Assembly (NCBI GenBank): GCA_033980235.1
Contig: CM067067.1
Location: 15,434,401 to 15,498,400 of the forward strand
Length of the DNA stretch: 64,000 nt
Origin: Diadema setosum
Taxonomy: Eukaryota; Echinodermata; Echinoidea; Diadematoida; Diadematidae
Direction: 5' to 3'
In this document: positions 26,930-38,560 of the stretch, piece after piece
Numbering within the stretch: the stretch's first letter is position 1
Layout: each line of letters begins with the position of its first letter
Translations under genes and position numbers: made by a program
The notes under the pieces: generated by a model
Told to the model about the DNA's origin: nothing
What the model saw: only the letters and a program-made list of their open reading frames with translations
Database searches by the model: none

Positions 26930-27690
26930 TCGGTGTCAAATGCATTCATCGCATTAACACATCCCTTAATGTGTTCACATCTAACAACGATAGCAGCGAT
27001 AACAACAGTAGCTTTCCCGCTTTCATTTAAATGGTATGTATATTTCCTACTCTGCGATTTTTCATTGCACTGTTGCAAGTCTGTGCTCTAGGTGTGAAGA
27101 AAAAAGCAATGTGTTCGTCTCATCACCCCCCCCCCCTTCCCCCGTGTGTTCACATCTTACAATGTCGGCCTTACCCTAGCTTCCTCCCTTTCATTAAAAT
27201 GGTATGAATGTTTCCTGCTCTACGATTTTCCTTGACAATTTCTATGATAAACCTATGCTCGAGGTGCCAAGAAAGTGCAATGTTTTTGTCAATGTATCGT
27301 TTATCGAAGTGTTTGTTGCATCACCAGACCACGGTATATTCACATCTAACATTGATAGCATTACGCTTGTTTCCCCCTTTCAATAGGATGGCAAGTATGT
27401 TTCTATAGCACTACGATTTTCCATGGTGCTTCCTCTTACAAACCTATGCTCGAGACGCAAATTTGTCTTGCCTTTGCATTGGCAATGTATAGTTTATCGA
27501 AGTGTTCGTTGCATCACAAGACCCAGTGTGTTTACATCTAACAGTGATAGCAATACGATATCTTCTCCTTTTCATTTAGACTGTATGTTTCCTACACTGC
27601 GATTTTCCTTGGCATTTGTTATTTCAATTCTAGGCTTGAAGTGAGAAGAAAGGGCAATGTTTTGATCCTGCCTCTGTCCATTGCTCGTAA
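26930..27690. repeat. Diverged tandem array, ~170-190-bp unit, ~4 copies
   Basis: A block of the form 'ATGGTATG..TTTCCT..CTRCGATTTTYC .. ATGCTCGAG .. TTTATCGAAGTGTTYGTTGCATCAC .. CACATCTAAC' recurs with starts near 27031, 27199, 27388 and about 27580, so spacings are about 168, 189 and 193 bp. A partial upstream copy (CACATCTAACAACGATAGC) begins near 26930. Copies are clearly diverged with indels, so the array is old. The open frames through it are not conserved between copies, which argues against coding. Confidence 0.85.
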
Positions 27691-28235
27691 GACTTTATTT
27701 TCACTTCCTACTCGTCAAGAGATGTGATATTATTAATGTTGTTGTTGTTGTTGTTATTGAAAACGTTTGGCTGCATCCCTTGCATTGTGTTTGAAGACAT
27801 CTACAAGATCACAAAATGCAGGTGAGTGGTTAAACCTAATGTATGTATCATCCACAAATATCAGTGAATTGCAGACTAGACACATTAGTGACCAACGATG
27901 TCTGAAATTTGATCTATAGATTCAAGATATGACAATGTAATATACAATGTAGGACAATTGTCAGTGACACAAAGCAAGGCAACAACAAAAAAAAAGATAA
28001 AAATAATCAATAAATAAATGAAAAATCCAAGAATATTGATTATATTAATACAAACCAAATTATATTGATATAAACCTAATGTAATGATGATGATTATATT
28101 TGGGTGAATGTAATATTGATCGTTGTTATAATAATAGTGTAAATTGTGGTTTTATTTTGATAACGTTTTCAACGTGTGGTTATGATAATGGTAATTTGGA
28201 TATTAATAGGGAATAAAAAGAAGTTGAAGGAGGAG
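27691..28235. other. Non-coding DNA, no recognised gene
   Basis: AT-rich, with a short TTG run (27737-27755) and poly-A. Nothing else is seen. Confidence 0.5.
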
Positions 28236-28239
28236 AAGT

Positions 28240-28285
28240 GGAAGAAGAAGAAGAAGAAGAGGAAGAAAAGGAAGAAGATGTGAAA
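28240..28285. repeat. (GAA)n microsatellite
   Basis: A purine-only GAA-rich tract of about 45 bp, of a type that can form triplex DNA. Confidence 0.9.
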
Positions 28286-28379
28286 GAGGTTGATTTTAAA
28301 TGGTATTTTAAAGTAATTTTCATTACTTATGAAAATGATAACAGTGTTGTTAGAAATTGTAAATGCATGATTGTGCTTG

Positions 28380-28567
28380 TTTTGCTGTAAATGTTAATAC
28401 TGTGCAATAATTCAGATGAATATATTTGATTTGTTTTGTACATATTCCATAGTAATCTTGTTCATTTCTGTAAAATGTCTGCAATGTAGCCTGCGGGCTG
28501 CAGTGGATACTCAGCAATATCATACCCTTTTCAATTCAATTCAGCTCATCAATTCAATTCAATTCAA
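28380..28567. mobile_element. Retroposon-like end with TTCAA tail
   Basis: An AT-rich segment with an inverted GCCTGCGGGC motif (about 28489-28498) ends in a pentameric ATTCA tail (28528-28567). A similar arrangement precedes the TTTCA array near 45.27 kb. Orientation is uncertain. Confidence 0.35.
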
Positions 28568-28694
28568 GTAGATCGGAAAACAAAGGAAATTCGGTGCACG
28601 AAAACGTCAATTTTTGGTCAAAATTTTACGCTATGACTGTAGGGAACTGAACCAAAGGACATCCTGGCCTTTAAGCATACAAAAAATAGAGAAT

Positions 28695-28972
28695 AATAGT
28701 TACATGGAGTTCGGAAAGACGATCAGCCTACACCATGTGAATGAAAGCTGAAAACAGGAGGGAATAATCGCTCCATGTCGTCCAGAGAAACGGTAGCATA
28801 CACCATGTGAATGAAAGCTGAAAAAAGGAGGGAATAATCGCTCCATGTCGTCCAGAGAAACGGTAGCATACACCATGTGAATGAAAGCTGAAAAAAAGGA
28901 GAAATAAATTGCTAGATGTTATAGTTGAGAGAAATTGTTAGGTCTACACCCTGTGAGTGAAAGCTGTTCAAA
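28695..28972. repeat. Minisatellite, 70-bp unit, ~4 copies
   Basis: TACACCATGTGAATGAAAGC occurs at 28729, 28799 and 28869 (exact 70-bp period), and a diverged copy, TACACCCTGTGAGTGAAAGC, at 28945. The first full units differ at only about one base. A half copy precedes the first. The near-identity of the middle units points to recent duplication or gene-conversion-like homogenisation. Confidence 0.95.
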
Positions 28973-29429
28973 ATGGATGGCACCGCCACATCGAGTATGA
29001 TACATGGTTGACTTGACTTGGGACGACTTGGATTTTGCCAGGAAGTAGGTTACGTGATCATTGATATCACTCGTGAATTGGGGTCCCACGTCACGCCTTC
29101 TCTACGCCTCTTTGACCTTGGCACTTACTTAAATGGCATATCCATTTTGGGTCTGGCACCCCCGTACCCCGCTTCTCACCATAAAGCAGGCAGGCAGACA
29201 GGCGGGCAGGCATATTTTGAGTACGTCATTGTCAATTTCATCGACAATTTGTTCATCTCGTACGTCCTCTCTACGCGGTTTTTGTTTTTTGTTTTCGTTT
29301 TGTTTTGTTTCCATTTTTTTTTTTCAGAGGGATCGTTAGAAAACAGTGGAAAGTGGTAATAGTGGCAGTGGCACTCTGCCGGCAGTATATATTATGATAA
29401 AACTTCATGCCCATACAGTCGTCATGACG
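28973..29429. other. Non-coding DNA, no recognised gene
   Basis: Contains a short CAGG/CAGA repeat (29186-29212) and a TTTTG-rich tract. No gene is evident. Confidence 0.5.
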
Positions 29430-29433
29430 TTAA

Positions 29434-29789
29434 AGGTAATTTTAACCTTTGGGAGCAGTGATCTGAAAAATGTTCGAGTTATCACATTAATTGATGCACA
29501 TAACTATGTAGGTCAGTTGTATCACAAAACAGCCTACCATGTAAAAATTTCGCAATAAAATACAAAATATAAGGAGATATCACTATTTTTCTCAATAAAC
29601 CATAACTGTAGTCGGTTTATTCTAGAAATGATTTTATTGTATAACTATTGTTCACATTTTGAATATTTAACAACATTCAATATTAATTATACAGATTTAC
29701 ATTGCTTCTTTCCCTAACTCATATTTTAGAACTATTTTGAAGCACTAAAGCTGGGTTTTTGTTTCATGTGCAAATGGTAAATAATGCCT
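29434..29789 (+). mobile_element. TTAA-flanked MITE, copy A
   Basis: The element is bounded by TTAA on both sides (29430-29433 and 29790-29793). Its termini are short imperfect inverted repeats: AGGTAATTTTAACC on the left and AGGCATTATTTACC on the right, read inward. It is clearly homologous to 36301-36616 (+) and 52922-53286 (-); shared blocks include AACTATTGTTCACATTTTG and GAAGCACTAAAGCTGGGTTT. There is no coding potential. A TTAA target duplication is typical of piggyBac and Kolobok-type elements; the AGG terminus leans towards Kolobok, which is inference. Confidence 0.85.
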
Positions 29790-29793
29790 TTAA

Positions 29794-31554
29794 TTCTATT
29801 CTCGTATATAGTTTTTGTATTGGCGGGGGATAGCAGCAGTGGTGATGCAAGGAGGTATGTGCGGTGAATGAGGAGTCTCTTTTCTCCTATTTTGTTCTCT
29901 AAAACGAAAAAAAAAAAATTCGCACTTCCTCGTGAAATACGGTCGCAAGCGTCGCCAAGTGTTACTTAGGGGGATACAATGTGCTTACTATACGATACAA
30001 TCAAACAGTAACAGTAATTCCATACGTGTTTTCTCTCGAGTTGATGCATATTCTGCAATGATGCATCTGATGTTCAAATCAAGTGACCAGTCCACACGCC
30101 ATCCTGATAAATCCAAACTCCTCAACCCGAGAAAAGGATCAAATATCGTGATCTTGCTAAAGATATATAAACATTGAGGTAATATTCAAACCTTTGGAAT
30201 TTACGTTCCCTTCCTGAATTTTCAAAATTCAAGGAACGTTTAAAGAGCAAAACTTGTATAGTTCTTGTCTTGTTTTGTATGAGCAGGTTACTATAGCGTT
30301 TATTCACCGGATTGTGTTTGAATCCATGTCTACACGTATTGAGGCAAAAGTGTTTTATTCTGTTGTCGGTTTTCATTCTTTGTGTATGTGGTAACTATAC
30401 TTTTTATTACGAGAAGTGAAAATGGAACAAATTATGCCTCTTTGTAAATCCTAGCGTCTGAAAAAGTTAGATATCCCAAAATAAGCTAAAATCGATATTG
30501 GGCGACTTCATTAGGGTTTCAACGAGAAGGGTAGCATAGAAGGAATGGTAATAGTGTTGACTTGTTGGAGTGTCTAACGCAGGCGGTTCCGGCGGCGACC
30601 TCGCCCATCGTGCTTCCGCATGGGCGACCTTGGTTAAATCGGGCGGGAAATTTTTGCTGCACATGCGTTGCTCTCTAAATTTTCCTGCTTTTTCTTCGAA
30701 GAGTCCAAGAACCCGACAAACAATCCATACCCTCTCAAAAGAGGGGCGGCATTAAGGACGAGAAATGGCCGGCATCCATCTAACTATTGATGACACACAC
30801 TTCAAGTGCAGCAATGATCGATTTCTTTTTTCCCTGTCCCGTTCCAACAGCAGTGTTCGACGCCATTCCAGTTTGACACATTATGTGTTCAACGCTTTTC
30901 TTACACGAATCATACGAAACATGCGTACTTACATGAACCATTGCACGCATTCACAAATTCACGTGAACAGAATATAAATATATCGTCCGACTTTCTCACA
31001 TTCGAAGAAAAAGAGGTGTGCGCAAACTATTATATGTTACTGAAAGAATTGTGTGTATTATTCAAGTCAATGATTGTTGCGTCGAGTTGTTTTGATGTGT
31101 TTTTGAGTAATAGCCTACCATAAAAACTCATGGTCATACGCACTCGAGCATGTATGCTAATGATTTCTTAACGAGGCTATCGATCAAAAACATTGAATAA
31201 TCGGTGTGTACCGTATATCGATGAAGGTCAATTTGAGTAATACTAAAAATAAAAATTCAAGGCCATATGAGTTTTTATCATGGCTATTACTACTCAGTAT
31301 ATGACTGTGTGTGTGTGTGATTATGTACAATGCTATTAAACAGAAGTTGCATTTATATTTTGCCCTTTCTCTTGAAAACTGTATCAGTTATTACTAAAAC
31401 CTAAAATTGAAACTGAGTCTTACACATGTACTTCGAGTATTGAAGAAGATGACAAGAAGCATTTTGACACCAGTGTCACTGCCGAAGTGGGACTGATGAC
31501 GTGATATGGCCCTGGGGCTTCATCCATGCAGTACACGAGTATGATCAAATTACC
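29794..31554. other. Non-coding DNA, no recognised gene
   Basis: An imperfect hairpin occurs at 30204-30241 (ACGTTCC ... GGAACGT around a TGAATTTT/AAAATTCA stem). A GC-rich patch with a 7-bp stem (CGCCCAT/ATGGGCG) lies at 30603-30627. No exon is supported. Confidence 0.5.
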
Positions 31555-31555
31555 T

Positions 31556-31575
31556 CCCCCCCCCCCCCCCCCCCC
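31556..31575. repeat. Poly-C tract (20)
   Basis: The longest of the C/G homopolymers in this window: an uninterrupted run of 20 C. Confidence 0.95.
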
Positions 31576-31679
31576 ACTTCGGTCTCGGAATATAACATTC
31601 TCCTTTTCTCTCCAAAGCTTCTTCCATTGTAGAAAAACAAAACATAAGTCCTCAAAAACTCAAAGTTTAGGATTTAACA

Positions 31680-32039
31680 GGGTGGTGATTTGGCTCAGTC
31701 GGTAGTGCGTCTGCCTCCAGATCCAAACAACACGGGTTCGATTCCCGAGTCTAACTGAGCAATGTTGTGTGTAATCATACCGTCCCCTCTAGTAAGAGGC
31801 AAAACACTCTGTCCCTCGGATAGGACATAAATGGAGGTCCCATATGTGAGAGTCACAACTTGTGCACGTGAAAGATCCCGCTTCATTCATTCATCGCAAA
31901 GAGCAGAGTGCATAACCCAATGAAGTGGTCTCGCCTCACATCAAACTGGACCCCATGGAAGACCAGCTTGTGCAGCTAAATATGGGCTATCCAGCCATCT
32001 TCTCAGATGGAAAAGTGAAACAAACAAACAAACAAACAA
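31680..32039 (+). mobile_element. Full-length tRNA-derived SINE, copy 1
   Basis: The head carries a polymerase III A-box TGGCTCAGTCGG (31691-31702, perfect to consensus) and B-box GGTTCGATTCC (31735-31745, perfect). After a ~240-bp body with conserved blocks such as CTCTGTCCCTCGGATAGGAC and CACGTGAAAGATCC, it ends in a CAAA tail (about 32018-32039). Copy 2 lies inverted at 48.55-48.89 kb and is alignable along its full length. The head is tRNA-like but lacks a complete cloverleaf, so it is a retroposon, not a tRNA gene. Transcription would be by RNA polymerase III from the internal boxes. Confidence 0.93.
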
Positions 32040-33720
32040 TAGCTAAAAGTTTATTCAATGGAAGCAAACAGAACACTGTAAGTTGTATCAAACATACATA
32101 AATCTGAAAATCTGATATAAAATATGAAAATATGGCTCAGGTATAAAAGTAATACCTAGTTATTAAAGTTTAATTAAATATGTAAGTCATTAGATTTCAC
32201 ACGTTTTCCATGGAAAGTGATATCGGCCTCAGTGACTCATGCAAACTTTTAGTGAAGCTGGCATGGCCTGCTTTACCACGGAGTGAATTTAAAAGTGATT
32301 TTTTTTTTTAACTCATCACAAACAGTGAAAAACAGTAAGACACATAAGAAAGACATTTTTGGAACATATTTTAATGGGTCATTAAATACAAGAGGGGAGT
32401 AAGTTAACTTCTCTACTTCCATCGATCTTGAGTTTTGTACATGACATAATCTTTGGGTTGCCTTTTCTTACCCATCCTTTTTATTACTTATTGGTGTCTC
32501 TCTACTCAACAAAGCATATACTTATCTGTCTCCGAAGAAATACACGCAGAAGGAATAATCATTATTCAATGCTTGTGACTGATATGGACTACCAACGGAA
32601 GTTCGCATTTTCGTCACATTACTTTTGATATGAGAATACGATGTATCATTTTCCTGTACCTCATTGTGTCAGAAAAAAAAGATAAGTGTTTATCATGCAG
32701 AAATAATCTCAAGCAAATGCCATAGGCAAATGGACAAACGTATAATGACCGAAACGATTGTATATGCGAACATATCTGCTTTCCCAATATTTTCTAATAT
32801 TTTATTCATGTCGTTATTGGGCGACTTCGCCGTTCACAGTCTGTTTGTCGCCAACAGCAAGAAAGGAGAAGGATGCTGCAATTAATGCAGATCTAGTTAC
32901 ATGGACGAGGAATAGCGAAAAAGGTATCACAGATAGTTCATTCATAGCCCCGTGCAATTCTGACTTATCTGCCAAAGACTTTTTTTTTTCTGCGGCTTGG
33001 AAGAGAAAAAAACCCGACAATGCTTGCCAAAGAGAACCATGGTTTTCAGGCCAGTTAAAAGAAAGTCGTAATCTCGTTCACAAACTTGAATGAATAAAAT
33101 ATGAGGTGTAGTGCCAAATAAGTTTGTAAGGACAGAAATCAAAAGAATATGGGACAAAAACAGCAGATAAGCCCTGTTGTTGTGAGCAGCTTACAGTCGG
33201 CAAACAAGGAAGATATATGCGCTCTTAAGCGAATGCCACTTCTGGAGTATTAGTGCGGGGAAAGGCATTACTGTTGTCTTCTCTTTGTTCGTTCGTTCTT
33301 TCGCTACTTGTTTGTCTTTTTTTTTTCTACATTTAAGTTTGTGATACTAGTAAGGCTGCAGGAAACATCAGAGAAACCGGAAAAAGAGTAATTCTCAAAG
33401 AATGAAACATGTCATGTCAATCATTGTGTGTTTAATTACTCATCTACAACTCCGCCGCCCGCTTTTCAAATTTTGTGTCAAATGCGTCATTTCTTCCAAC
33501 CAGAAGAACATCAAACACATTAATCATTACATAGATGAATACGAAGATGCACAGACAATGATGAATAAAGATGAATGAATACTCGAACAGTTGTGTTGAA
33601 CAAAATGATAAGTCTATTAATGAGTAAATGCGTGAATAGATGAATAAACTGAAATAAATATTGATGCACTGATTAATCATTATTGATAGAGGGATCACCA
33701 CCGAAACTATGAACCTTTTT
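32040..33720. other. Non-coding DNA, no recognised gene
   Basis: AT-rich DNA with poly-A/T runs. Open frames on both strands at 32758-33157 overlap each other and match no known family. Confidence 0.5.
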
Positions 33721-34440
33721 TCTAATTCAATTTTCTATTCAAATTCATTTAATTTTATTCAACCATTCAGTAAAAACATGCGTATCTACATACACATGCA
33801 AACAAAACTATGCATGTAATAACATCAGAAAGTGTACCGGTACATAATACAAAAGACATTGAAAGGTCATGGACCCCTGTGAAGCAGGGCTTGTATCGAT
33901 GGGGCCCAGTAACAAAATCTTATTCTGACACAAATCAAACTTCATAATATACAAACAGTTTAAAGGTTTTTACAAAGACATACCCACCCACTCACACGCA
34001 AGCACTTTTCGACAGTTTACAACTAAGCAAAAATCATACATAATTAATAGATTATATTTTAAAATGCAATAAAATTGAATAGACATCAGCAACATGATTA
34101 CAAAAACAATCAAAAACGCAATCAAGAACAAGATAAGGAGCGCGGACACAACTTAGGACCAAACTAAAGAGAGAGAGAGAAAAAAAAAGAATGAAACTTG
34201 AGAATAATAGGCAATTCTTCATAGAAAACTAATACAAGAAAGTGGGTTTTTGTTCTGCAAACTTACAAATTACGTTTATTCTACATTGTAATGTAATTTA
34301 TGCACTCAATTTTTGTTAAAAACGTATGTGTTTCTGTTGGAAATAGAAAAATAAATATATGGATGAATGAATGAATGAATGAATGAATGAATGATGAATG
34401 AACAATTATAAGAGAACAGATAAGCCACATGCTGCAGACA
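33721..34440 (-). mobile_element. Minus-strand retroposon 3' region
   Basis: On the - strand the segment ends in TTGAATAAAATTAAATGAAT, an AATAAA plus tail (33721-33770). Upstream in that orientation lie a GGGCCC-containing motif (about 33900) and a block GGACACAACTTAGGACC (about 34144-34160, + strand) that matches GGACACAGCTTCAGACC at about 42077. A later block, ATAAGAGAACAGATAAGCCACATG, matches the 42.17-kb region too. The two loci therefore share a repeat family. A GAAT microsatellite (34365-34402) lies inside. No coding portion is visible. Confidence 0.5.
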
Positions 34441-34676
34441 AATCAAAGGTTGTTATAATAACAATATTGACAGTAGTGTAATATAATAGTGCGATTGAGA
34501 CAATCTTAAAACTATACAATCAGCCTGATCAGGTCCTCATTCGATCATCAGTGAATGACAGTCCGGGGTTGACTGCGAAGTTTTCCTCATAATGCCCCGC
34601 TTCTCCCAGCTTGTCCATCTTTAAGAGACAACGGTGATGTAAAAACAAGTGATGTTTGAATATGTCAAGAATCAAT

Positions 34677-34678
<2 letters not shown>

Positions 34679-34714
<36 letters not shown>

Positions 34715-34770
34715 GTGAGCATGTGGGTATGTGTGTGTGTGTGTGTATGTGTGTGTAGGTGTGTGTGTGT
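34679..34770. repeat. (TG)n microsatellite
   Basis: About 90 bp of TG repeats with a few A and C interruptions. Confidence 0.96.
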
Positions 34771-35543
34771 TCAGTTATTATGTTTCCTCTGACCTTTCAA
34801 ATGAAAATCAATTAAAAACACGTGAACTCTTTTTCTTTCCAGTAATAACCGTGACCATACCGGCCAGGATTCGCCAATAAAAGGGGTTTGGCTTCTGTTG
34901 TTCTGTTTGGCGTGCACTTTTGTCGGAGACACGTGCGTTGACATTCAATAAAGTAAAACAAACGTTGCGACCGCTGACTTCACAATAACGTCCCTCGGAG
35001 TGACGGTTTATTGAGTTACCAGTAATTAATAATCATTCGACGGCCTGAAATGTACTTTAAAGGACTGAGGTCACTCCTGGTGTCAACAGCTCCTCTTAAT
35101 TTTTGTCCGTCTGGAATACAGAAAAAAGAAACCTTTTTAACAATATATCCACCGCGGTCTGGCAATGCGATCGCTTCATCCTTTTTTTTTTTCTTCTCCT
35201 TTCTCGCTATTCTTCCTGTATTTCTCTTTCTCTTGATAACCTGGATTATGTTTGCAAATATTCGTTTGACGCCGTTTTTTGATACCGTACACCTTTTCAA
35301 ATGTTTTCTCCGTAAAAGCTGAAAACCCGAGATAGATTGGTTTATAAGCGTTGTTTCAAACCTTGAGTTTCTTGAATTTGTGATATATACAGTCAGTATA
35401 AAAGCAAAACATAGCCAAGTGCTAAAGCCTCAAAGACTTCTATATAACATTATGCGGAACATACACAGGATAATACGAGCGAGCACTTTACAAATTTCAA
35501 TCAGGAGCTGGGTATAAAGTGTATTAGAGTTGCTGGGCATTTC
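34771..35543. other. Non-coding DNA, no recognised gene
   Basis: Open frames on both strands at 35016-35322 overlap and include poly-Phe or poly-Lys runs from a homopolymer. No gene is supported. Confidence 0.5.
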
Positions 35544-35544
35544 A

Positions 35545-35705
35545 TGCATTCATTCATTCATTCATTCATTCATTCATTCATTCATTCATTCATTCATTCA
35601 TTCAATCATTCATTCATTTATCTATTCATTCATTCATACATGCATGTATTCATGAATTCAGTCATTCATCCATTCATTCATTTATTCATTCATTCATTTA
35701 CTCAC
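35545..35705. repeat. (ATTC)n microsatellite
   Basis: About 160 bp of CATT tetranucleotides, pure in the left half and degenerate on the right. Confidence 0.96.
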
Positions 35706-35817
35706 CCTAACCCACACAATTTTGCTGTGTATGATTGATAGCATTTGATGACATATTGCTAGTTACCTGAGGAGAACCAGAAGGAACCGGCAGCATACGC
35801 ATAGTTTCCGGTGCTGG

Positions 35818-35868
35818 TATGTGAGTGAGTGAGTGAGTGAGTGCGTGTGTGTGTGTGGGGGGGGGGGG
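35818..35868. repeat. (GTGA)n-(GT)n-G12 compound tract
   Basis: GTGA repeats run into GT repeats and then a run of 12 G (35857-35868). Confidence 0.95.
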
Positions 35869-36053
35869 CTATCTTTATAAGGATGGAGGGTGAGGGAGGT
35901 AACTTAACTATATGCTGGAGTGCACATCCTTACATGAGATATCCATTGCTGACATTGGTCCAAGGTTTTGACTCAAGGGCACGTGCAGCATGATTGCTCA
36001 CCAAACACTCTAGGGCACCAATCTTGTTCATAATGATTCACCTAAGTCACGCA

Positions 36054-36196
36054 ATAATAGTAATAGTAATAGTAATAGTAATAGTAATAGTAATAGTAAT
36101 AGTAATAGTAATAATGATAATAATAATAACAATAATAATAATAATAATAATGACAATAATAATAATAATTATTATTATATATATATATATATAATT

Positions 36197-36268
<72 letters not shown>

Positions 36269-36300
36269 GTTATTATTATTATTATCATCATTATTACTAT
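36054..36300. repeat. Compound (AGTAAT)n-(TAA)n-(TA)n-(TTA)n array
   Basis: AGTAAT hexamers (36055-36110) pass into AAT repeats, then TA (36176-36193), then ATT repeats to about 36298. The AAT and ATT halves are complementary, so the block can fold into a long AT hairpin. Confidence 0.95.
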
Positions 36301-36616
36301 TCGAGATATCACATTGATTTTAATGGATATGTGTGGGTCAGTTGAATCACAAAATACCCTGCAATGTAAAAATTCCGTAAAGCGTATAAGGAGATATAAC
36401 TATTTTTCCGATTAAACCATAACTGTAGATGGTTCAGTCTTGAAACATTTCTATCATAACTATTGTTCACATTTTGCATATTTAACAATATCTAACATTG
36501 ATTATACTGATTACAATTTTTACATTGGTTGTTTCTATAGCTAACTTACATTTTAGAACTATTTTGAAGCACTAAAGCTGGGTTTTTGTTTCATCTGCAA
36601 ATGGGAAATAATGCCT
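36301..36616 (+). mobile_element. TTAA-type MITE, copy B (5' truncated)
   Basis: Aligns with copy A from its internal TCGAG(T/A)TATCACATT block to the terminal AATAATGCCT. The first ~55 bp of the family, including the left terminus, are missing and replaced by the ATT microsatellite. The right terminus has lost its clear TTAA. Long exact blocks are shared with copy A, for example TTTTGAAGCACTAAAGCTGG. Confidence 0.85.
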
Positions 36617-38320
36617 ATACAATTGAAAACAGCGTCCTCAAACTACAATTCTGTCTCCAGCTGTATAACTGTTGGTGAATACAGATGAATCCTAGTCATA
36701 TAGGCCTATGCGTGTGTCAAATCTTCATACATTTTTGGCTCTGATAGCTTTACTTTTAAGTTTGTTTCATACAACGTGGATTTGTACATAATCGTGTATA
36801 GTTATAACGACGCGATGAATAATAAAAACACGGACATTCGGTTAAACGTGTTTTTTACCACCTTAAAAAAAAAAGAAAATATTCTATATTACGGCGAGCT
36901 ATTTAAAACAAGAACGCGACTAAAACCAAAAGGATATGCGTATCGATCGTTTTGTTTTGCAGAGAAGCACAGAATATATGAATTTTTATATATCTCCAAG
37001 GGTTTCATCTCCTCGAGTGGTATAAGATGCGGTGGTTGGCTATTGCACACGTTATATTGAAGGCACGCGGACATAGTGCTCCAAGCATGTCTTTTGAAGC
37101 GGAAATGTTTCTTGCGTTTTACAAGCGTGTTTATCACACCCAAGTGTCTGACTTTAATATACGTACAGACGGGTTTGCTTTGTGATATATGCAAACATAA
37201 TATTAATGCTACTAACCAGTTCTCTAGTGGTACCTCTATATCTGCCTTGTGCACATTGTACAATGATAAAACAAACTTGGGAATCCTTTTCGACTAAGAT
37301 ATCGAGTTGCCTCTTGCGAATTAGACTTGGATCTTGTTTTCATTTCCTAGCTTGTTCAACTTATTTGCAGTGATTACCAAAGATAGTAAAAAATATGCTA
37401 CCGTTGCAAAATTTCTATCCAGCCTCGGCGTATTGTTTATAAAAGGGGACTTGGCGTCAGGTACAAATTGTACTCTAAGACTTTTCAGCAGACAAGCTAA
37501 ACTCAGTGCTTGCTCAAATGTTAAAAATGGTTTGACGTTCCTTCGTGCTTTTCTTTCCCAAAATCCCTTTTGGTATCATCAAGAGGTAATTACAACGCGC
37601 CGTTTGAAGAATAAGTTTGCTAAATTCCATATGTCTCATTGGATTCTCACAAATAGCTGTTATCTTACCAGTCGATAGAGGTTTATTTTGTTGTTGTTGT
37701 TTTTTTAATGGTGAAGGCGGGAAGAGGAGAATACCAGTCTCAAAAAAGACAGCTAGAGTTGCGCTGAAGGTGGAATTGGCTAGACATAGAATACGTCCCG
37801 GCACTTCAGGGGGGAAACGTAAGCATGACATGAAATTGGCGTATTATAGCGGGATACGGGATTAGCCATCAGGGAGTAAAGACGTCGATCTAACCATGTG
37901 TCATTAGTTGCAGCATAGAGTGATACCTCCTTGGTTGCAGGTTCAGGTATCCATAACAAGTCTATCGATCGATGGTGATAGGAGGTGCCTCTATTACAGA
38001 TGGTTCAGTCATTAGCACCCATCACTTCATAGAAAATGTGGCAATTAATATGTGACAGGAGGCTCCCTTCTCAATTTTGGATACTTTTTTTACTCTCTTC
38101 TTTTTTTTTTATCTGTTACATTTTTATCATTTGTTAGAAGTATTGTTGGACACTTTCTTCCAAAGTTCCCTTATTGCGTGTACGTACAGATTCTACTTGC
38201 TACATACCATCTTGTGTATTCTTCGTTTGTACAAGATTGAAATAACACATAATCCTTCTAGAATATGCTGGCATGAACGGAGTGATGACGGACGCATGCC
38301 TCGCTCGACCCGGGGTGAGA
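36617..38320. other. Non-coding DNA, no recognised gene
   Basis: Open frames of 94-124 codons at 36776-37263 and 37334-37831 lie on both strands and overlap. None shows a domain I know. I therefore leave this as unassigned DNA. Confidence 0.45.
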
Positions 38321-38329
38321 TGAGTTTTT

Positions 38330-38560
38330 CCGGCTCCGAGTAGATTTATGTTGTCTCAAGCTTTTAAGCTAATTTCAGTCAGTTTGATTGATATCAATTT
38401 TACTTAGTTTAGTTTAGTTTAGTTTAGTTTAGTTTAGTTTAGTTTAGTTTAGAATTAGTTAAATTACTCAGAGCCGAGTGGATTTATGATGTCTTGAGCT
38501 TTTTAGCTAACTTCAGTTTGATTGATATCAATTTTACTTAGTTTAGTTTAGCTGAATTTA
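38330..38560. repeat. Tandem duplication (~138 bp) with (AGTTT)n array
   Basis: The block CCGAGT(A/G)GATTTATG .. TTGATTGATATCAATTTTAC .. TTAGTTTAGTTTAG occurs twice, with GATTTATG at 38343 and 38481. In the first copy the terminal AGTTT motif has expanded into about 10 uninterrupted pentamers (38404-38452). In the second it is short and decays into AGTTTAG-like sequence to about 38660. Confidence 0.9.

Noticed and set aside
28695..28972. CRISPR-like array of 70-bp repeats
   Set aside because: Whole units are near identical with no variable spacers, in clearly eukaryotic DNA; it is a minisatellite.
31680..31760. A true tRNA gene
   Set aside because: Both polymerase III boxes are perfect, but the acceptor and anticodon stems do not pair and the unit continues into a 240-bp repeated body with CAAA tail, so it is a SINE.
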